In this document: positions 5,808 to 8,880 of the stretch, piece after piece | Position numbering within the stretch: position 1 is the stretch's first letter | Layout of the letters: each line of letters opens with the position of its first letter | Assembly: GCA_903831165.1 (NCBI GenBank) | Contig: CAIKWV010000492.1 | Coordinates: 1 to 8,880, forward strand | Direction of reading: 5' to 3' | Length of the DNA: 8,880 nt | Source of the DNA: an uncultured cyanobacterium | GTDB taxonomy: Bacteria > Cyanobacteriota > Cyanobacteriia > PCC-6307 > Cyanobiaceae | Notes under the pieces: model-generated | Databases searched by the model: none | Told to the model about the DNA's origin: nothing | Seen by the model: the letters and a program-made list of their open reading frames with translations, nothing else | Program-made: the position numbers and the translations under genes

Positions 5808-6583
5808 ACCGGATCGGGGGCCTGCTGCTGGGACTGGCCAGTGCCCTGGCCTACGGGCTGCTGTATGCGCCGGTGGTGGTGATGGTGCTGTTCAGCTTCA
5901 ACGCCCCCCGCGGTCGCTTCAACCTGCGCTGGCAGGGCTTCACCCTGGAGAACTGGCGCCATCCGCTGCGGGACGCCGCCCTGAACGAGGCCTTTCTGAC
6001 CAGCCTTGGCCTGGCCCTGGCGGCGGCGTTGCTGGCGGTGCTGTTGGGTGGCCTGATGGCCCTGGCCCTCGGCCGGGCCCGCCTGCGGGGTGGCCGGGCG
6101 ATCGAGCTGCTGCTGGCCCTGCCGCTCACCAACCCGGAGATTGTGCTGGCCACCGCCCTGCTCAACCTCTATGTGGGCGTCGGCCTGCCGCGGGGACCGC
6201 TCACCCTGGTGCTCTCCCACAGCCTGTTCTGCCTGAGCTACGCGGCCCTGACCCTCAAGGCCCGGTTGGCGGGTTTCGATCCCACCCTGGAGCTGGCGGC
6301 CCAGGATCTGGGGGCGCCGCCGCTGCAGGCCTTCCGCCGCGTCACCCTGCCGCTGCTGGTGCCGGGGCTGCTGGCGGCCGCCCTGCTGTCCTTCTCCCTG
6401 TCCTTCGACGACTACGTGGTCAGCAGCTTCACGGCCGGCGAGATCGTGACCCTGCCGCTCTATCTGGCCGGGGCCTTCCAGCGGGAGATCTCGCCCCAGA
6501 TCCAGGTGCTCTCCACCCTGGTGCTGCTGGTCAGTGCGGCCCTGCTGGTGCTGGCCTCCCCGTCCCGACAGGGGCGGCGCTGA
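5804..6583 (+). CDS. potC: Polyamine-type ABC permease (PotC-like)
   Basis: This is a 259-residue second membrane subunit. It starts at ATG 5804 inside the ATGA overlap with the upstream permease stop and is preceded by GGAGGAG at 5786-5792. It has an N-terminal membrane helix (LLGLASALAYGLLYAPVVVM, residues 8-27), the periplasmic FSFNAPRG...FTLENW segment characteristic of PotC proteins, and further helices. The EAA loop is ELAAQDLGAPPLQAFRRVTL (163-182), then the SFSLSFDDYVVSSFTAG motif (197-212) and a last helix near 235-252. Size and motif order are normal for PotC. It pairs with the preceding permease in the membrane and couples to the ATPase through the EAA loop. It is the last gene of the four-gene operon; no strong terminator is visible in the 119 bases that follow. 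Confidence 0.92.
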   Translation: MNRIGGLLLGLASALAYGLLYAPVVVMVLFSFNAPRGRFNLRWQGFTLENWRHPLRDAALNEAFLTSLGLALAAALLAVLLGGLMALALGRARLRGGRAIELLLALPLTNPEIVLATALLNLYVGVGLPRGPLTLVLSHSLFCLSYAALTLKARLAGFDPTLELAAQDLGAPPLQAFRRVTLPLLVPGLLAAALLSFSLSFDDYVVSSFTAGEIVTLPLYLAGAFQREISPQIQVLSTLVLLVSAALLVLASPSRQGRR

Positions 6584-6661
6584 AGGGTCGGTGCGCAGGG
6601 GGCGGTTCCGCTGGCGGGCTCTCCTCTGGGCGGCGGCATCGTTCAGTGCGCGCGTCTTACG

Positions 6662-6672
6662 CTGAGGCTCAG
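6662..6672. promoter_or_regulatory. Small inverted repeat CTGAG-G-CTCAG
   Basis: Perfect 5-bp arms around one base, about 30 bases upstream of the ATG at 6703. The position suits an operator or leader element. An arm this short could arise by chance in GC-rich DNA. Confidence 0.15.
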
Positions 6673-6702
6673 GGCTCGCCATCCGCCCGGGAGTTGGCCT
6701 TC

Positions 6703-7056
6703 ATGACGGCAGACGAGCGCAATCGCCGCCTCAAGTACGGGTCCGACGTGCCCCGCTGGTGGATTCCCGATTTCAATCGGCCCCCGGAGCCGCCAACGCC
6801 GCAACAGCAGGACCGGACCGGGAGCTCCCCGGCGAGCGGGGCCGGGGATGGTGACGATTACCGGGTGTTCAAACGGCGCCGGCGTGAGCTGCTGCAGCGC
6901 GAACGGACGCGAAAGCTGAATCGCGACATCCGACTGGTGCAGAAGCTGGTTGCGGTGCTGATTGTCGTGGTCGCGTTTCTGATGGCCGGTCTGGTCGGCC
7001 TGGCCATCGGCGCCGTCATGGGCCTGCTGCTGTTGTCCTGGCGGCTGGAACTCTGA
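6703..7056 (+). CDS. Small basic membrane protein of unknown function
   Basis: 117 residues from ATG 6703, chosen for the GGGAG site at 6689-6693 with a 9-base spacer; the frame is open from GTG 6646 but the added residues look unlike a protein start. The N-terminus (MTADERNRRLKYGSDVPRWW) leads into IPDFNRPPEPP, a Pro/Gln-rich stretch and an Asp/Gly-rich linker. A strongly basic segment (FKRRRRELLQRERTRKLNRD) precedes a 30-residue hydrophobic C-terminus (KLVAVLIVVVAFLMAG, then LVGLAIGAVMGLLLLSW) that can form one long or two short tightly packed membrane helices. The charge distribution predicts a cytoplasmic N-terminal domain. I do not recognise the family; the PRWWIPDFNRP motif looks like a conserved signature and would be a good search key. 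It lies 119 bases after the Pot operon with its own ribosome-binding site, so it is probably an independent gene. Confidence 0.75.
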   Translation: MTADERNRRLKYGSDVPRWWIPDFNRPPEPPTPQQQDRTGSSPASGAGDGDDYRVFKRRRRELLQRERTRKLNRDIRLVQKLVAVLIVVVAFLMAGLVGLAIGAVMGLLLLSWRLEL

Positions 7057-7092
7057 CGGTTGGGGTGAGCGGCTGCCGACTCCGATTGTGGT

Positions 7093-7107
7093 GGCCTGGG
7101 GGAGGCC
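7093..7107. terminator. Hairpin between convergent genes, possible terminator
   Basis: GGCCT-GGGGG-AGGCC is followed on the plus strand by TTGTTG. An outer CTGCCG (7074-7079) / CGGCAG (7118-7123) pair could extend the structure. It sits 36 bases after the small membrane-protein gene and 63 bases beyond the end of the minus-strand methyltransferase, the right place for a terminator. The T-run is poor, so this is a moderate guess. Confidence 0.35.
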
Positions 7108-7170
7108 TTGTTGATCGCGGCAGTCGCGCTTCTGCCTGGTCTGGGTTGGGGCAGAGATCTGCGGCCGGCA

Positions 7171-8250
7171 TTAGGCCTGGGGGATCAGGGGAACAGCGGC
7201 CCCGGCCTGGAGTTGGGCCTGGTTGGCGGGGCTGAGGGGTTTGGCGGAAACCAGATAGATGTATTCCTTGTTGCGCAGGTGGCTGACGACGCCGGTGCGA
7301 GCTCCAGCCGGGTTGTGGATGCCGATCTGGGCGCCGACATAGCGCTTGTAGTCGAGTTCGATCGTGTGCAGATAGCCCTTCTGGCTCAGCAGGTGTTCCA
7401 TGGCTTCGCGATCAATGAAGCCCTCATTGTTGAAGGACACAATCAGGTTGGGTGTGCGGAGTCTCTGGATCAGCTCGGTCAGGGTGGGCAGGGCCTTGGG
7501 CTTGCTGTTGAAGTCGCTTTTATTGGATTTGCAGTCGATGCGTTTGCAGGCAATGCCGTAGACCTCGGGCCGATCCCAGCGGACCAGGCTTTCCCAGATG
7601 TGATAGTTGCCGAGATAGGAATGTTGGTTGTAGGGAGGATCCAGGTAGGCGCAATCGGCCTTGATGCTTGCGGCGGCCTCAAGGGCGTCCAGCTGATAGG
7701 CGTGGCAGCGGCGATCGGTGGCGGCATTGAGCATGGCGGGTAGCCTCAGTTGCAGCGGGTTGTAGGAGCGCCTGGCCCACTGTTTGAGATAGGCCATCTG
7801 CACGCCGGTGGTGGAATCCACTCGATCGGCTGCTTCCAGCAGCGAGGTCAGGCAGATGGCTTTGAGCAGGGGCTGCAGATCCCAGCGTTCAATCTGCTCG
7901 CGGATGGCATCAATTTTTTCGCCATTGTGGGGCTGGAAATAGCGGCTGTGGAGGCAATGGGTTGCGGTGATGTAGCCGGGTTTGCCCGGCAGCTGGTTCA
8001 GTTCCGCAATCAGGCGGCTGGCTGTGTCCGTTGTGGTGCTGGCTTCGGCCTCCACATGGCATTGGGCCAGGATGTGGGCATAGGCATTGATGTCATTGCT
8101 GAAGACCTGATAGCCACTTTTCTTGAGCTCATAACCCACTCTGGAGGTTCCGGAGAAGGCATCCAGCACGGAGTTCACATCATCAAGGCTGTTCAGCGCC
8201 GCCATTAGTTTGGGCAGGATCGTGCGCTTGGAGCCGAGATATTTGATCAC
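7171..8250 (-). CDS. DNA adenine-N6 methyltransferase, D12 class, no restriction partner in view
   Basis: This is a 359-residue enzyme that would transfer a methyl group from S-adenosylmethionine to adenine in a short DNA site. Motif order is the alpha (D12) type: motif X IKYLGSK (2-8), motif I LDAFSGTSRVG (29-39), acidic SNDIN around D53, a middle region (~60-190) containing the likely target-recognition part, then catalytic DPPY (204-207) in AYLDPPYNQHSYLGNYH and late motifs LIVSFNNEG and KEYIYLVS. The YLGSKR opening and DPPYN...NYH block are closer to FokI-type methylases than to Dam, whose opening is K(W)AGGK, so GATC should not be assumed. The start is GTG 8250, the only common start codon in a frame open back to 8436. 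Base composition is lower in GC than the neighbours (60-base samples at 47% and 62% against 73% in the ATPase gene), suggesting transfer. No endonuclease is in the window. Confidence 0.9.
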   Translation of the reverse strand: MIKYLGSKRTILPKLMAALNSLDDVNSVLDAFSGTSRVGYELKKSGYQVFSNDINAYAHILAQCHVEAEASTTTDTASRLIAELNQLPGKPGYITATHCLHSRYFQPHNGEKIDAIREQIERWDLQPLLKAICLTSLLEAADRVDSTTGVQMAYLKQWARRSYNPLQLRLPAMLNAATDRRCHAYQLDALEAAASIKADCAYLDPPYNQHSYLGNYHIWESLVRWDRPEVYGIACKRIDCKSNKSDFNSKPKALPTLTELIQRLRTPNLIVSFNNEGFIDREAMEHLLSQKGYLHTIELDYKRYVGAQIGIHNPAGARTGVVSHLRNKEYIYLVSAKPLSPANQAQLQAGAAVPLIPQA

Positions 8251-8275
8251 CCAGAAGTCTGGTTCGTAGCGGTTA

Positions 8276-8281
8276 ATTGTA
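8276..8281 (-). promoter_or_regulatory. Possible -10 box TACAAT for the methyltransferase
   Basis: Read on the minus strand, TACAAT lies 25 bases before the GTG start, leaving a leader of only about 20 bases with no Shine-Dalgarno sequence. No good -35 box is seen 17 bases upstream. Confidence 0.3.
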
Positions 8282-8382
8282 GCAGTTCTTGCAATTGGGG
8301 CTCGCGTTGCTGCCGGCTCAGCAGGCTCTGGACAGCCCTCGCTCCTCGCTGGGAGGGATGGCGAGATCCCGGGCAGGTTGCC

Positions 8383-8394
8383 CAGCCATGGCTG
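8383..8394. promoter_or_regulatory. Perfect 12-bp palindrome CAGCCATGGCTG
   Basis: Self-complementary without a mismatch or spacer, 133 bases before the methyltransferase start and 200 bases before the DUF1254 start. The form is that of a dimeric regulator site; no known consensus is recognised. Confidence 0.3.
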
Positions 8395-8408
8395 TTCCGA
8401 GGGTTGCT

Positions 8409-8434
8409 CAGGGTTTTCCTGGCTGAAAAGCCTG
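8409..8434. other. Stem-loop with 9 of 10 paired positions
   Basis: Arms CAGG-g-TTTTC (8409-8418) and GAAAA-g-CCTG (8425-8434) enclose the loop CTGGCT. One G-G mismatch interrupts the stem. It is the strongest hairpin of the divergent spacer. As no gene ends here it is unlikely to be a simple gene terminator; it could belong to a small RNA or a leader. Confidence 0.4.
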
Positions 8435-8593
8435 CTTCAAGCCCTTGGGCCTGGCGCCGGCATCGGGGCGCCGGCTGTGGATCGACGGCCTGACGCCAGC
8501 GGCAGGATTGCGCGAATTGCGAATAAAGGATGCGTTGCTGGCCGCAACTGCTGGTCTTTTGCGTGGCCTGACCGGTCTGTTTTTGCCAACGTT

Positions 8594-8880
8594 ATGGGTT
8601 TCGATCTGGTCCAGATGTTGGCTTGGCGCCGTTGCTTCCTGCTCGCCCTGGCCTGTGCCGCCGGTCTCGGTGCTGCCGGTCCCCTTCAGGCGGCACCCCA
8701 GCCCGGTGGGACGACCGTGCGCACCAGCCTCGGGGAGCTTCGCTTTGAGAACGGCTACCCCAGCGCCTCCACCGCCGAGAAGCTGTACGACGCGATGGAC
8801 CTGCAGCGGGCCACCCAGGCCTATCTCTGGGCCCTGCCGGCGGTGGGCTTCACGGCCCTCTATGACGCCCAGGCCAAGAC
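8594..8880 (+). CDS. Secreted DUF1254-family protein, N-terminal part (3' end outside window)
   Basis: Only the first 95 codons are in the window. From ATG 8594 the protein starts MGFDLVQMLAWRRCFLLALA, giving a signal peptide with two arginines (R12-R13), an Ala/Leu-rich core and a cleavage site near PLQA-A (residues 30-34); the second Met (8615) would give a more standard short N-region and is a plausible alternative start. No Shine-Dalgarno sequence is seen before either. The mature start contains ENGYPSASTAEKLYDAMDLQ followed by RATQAYLWALPAVGF, the opening block I associate with DUF1254 proteins, which usually continue into a DUF1214 domain. The family is widespread in bacteria and usually exported; its biochemical role is not settled. 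The gene is transcribed away from the methyltransferase. Confidence 0.85.
   Translation, partial: MGFDLVQMLAWRRCFLLALACAAGLGAAGPLQAAPQPGGTTVRTSLGELRFENGYPSASTAEKLYDAMDLQRATQAYLWALPAVGFTALYDAQAK

Larger units (their letters stand above)
8251..8593. other. Divergent intergenic region with clustered inverted repeats
   Basis: The spacer lies between the minus-strand methyltransferase and the plus-strand DUF1254 gene. No gene is apparent. The methyltransferase frame stays open to 8436 on the minus strand but lacks a common start codon. Inverted repeats follow one another: TGCTG/CAGCA (8308-8323), GGGAT/ATCCC (8355-8370), GGGCA/TGCCC (8371-8383), the perfect palindrome CAGCCATGGCTG (8383-8394), a 10-position stem with one mismatch (8409-8434), and the paired copies of GGCGCCGGC (8453-8461 and 8467-8475). 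Near 8507-8521 ATTGCG occurs twice, nine bases apart. No clear -35/-10 pair for the DUF1254 gene could be picked. Confidence 0.6.

Noticed and set aside
5267..6682. A 471-codon open frame on the minus strand under both permease genes
   Set aside because: Same reasoning: Gln/Gly/Arg-rich shadow of two clear permeases.
7108..8208. Two plus-strand open frames (7108-7743 and 7750-8208) opposite the methyltransferase
   Set aside because: They mirror the methyltransferase, which carries all expected motifs on the minus strand; the plus-strand products have no domain or signal.
1..8880. tRNA, rRNA, insertion sequence or attachment site
   Set aside because: I saw no cloverleaf-like segment with a TTC-A loop, no transposase motif and no flanking terminal inverted repeats around the methyltransferase despite its different composition.

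Overview
The window reads as chromosomal DNA from a high-GC picocyanobacterium (Cyanobium / freshwater Synechococcus type). The grounds are: a pseudouridine-synthase-like protein of the subfamily I associate with cyanobacteria and plants (HRLG instead of HRLD); two GCGATCGC octamers (the HIP1 palindrome of cyanobacteria); a polyamine-type ABC operon in the order A-D-B-C; and strongly G/C-ending codons. The taxonomic call is an inference from these signs, not a match to a known genome.

Layout, left to right. (1) The 3' end of a LuxR/NarL-type response regulator (1-323). (2) A 356-base spacer with two short palindromes. (3) A small secreted protein of unknown function (680-1168). (4) A RluA-family pseudouridine-synthase-like gene (1239-2216) whose usual catalytic Asp is Gly. 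(5) A short spacer with 18-bp and 15-bp tandem repeats. (6) A compact four-gene ABC importer operon of the spermidine/putrescine (Pot) class: ATPase (2373-3428), Tat-type lipoprotein binding protein (3428-4636), first permease (about 4605-5807) and second permease (5804-6583). These genes overlap by 1 to about 32 bases, which suggests translational coupling. (7) A small basic membrane protein of unknown function (6703-7056). (8) On the minus strand, a D12-class DNA adenine methyltransferase (7171-8250) with lower GC and no restriction gene beside it. (9) A 343-base divergent spacer rich in inverted repeats. (10) The start of a secreted DUF1254 protein that runs off the right edge (8594-8880).

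How the genes work together: only the Pot operon is a clear functional unit. The binding protein captures a cationic substrate outside the membrane, the two permeases form the channel and the ATPase drives it. The other genes look like independent neighbours.

The most unusual structure is a run of fifteen consecutive 15-bp units (4635-4859) filling the whole space between the end of the binding-protein gene and the conserved part of the first permease. It is in frame with the permease and would encode a 75-residue Asp/Pro/Ser pentad repeat at its cytoplasmic N-terminus, yet its codon use is unlike the rest of the gene. Secondary points of interest are the Asp-to-Gly change in the pseudouridine-synthase-like protein, the solitary compositionally distinct methyltransferase, and the cluster of inverted repeats before the DUF1254 gene.
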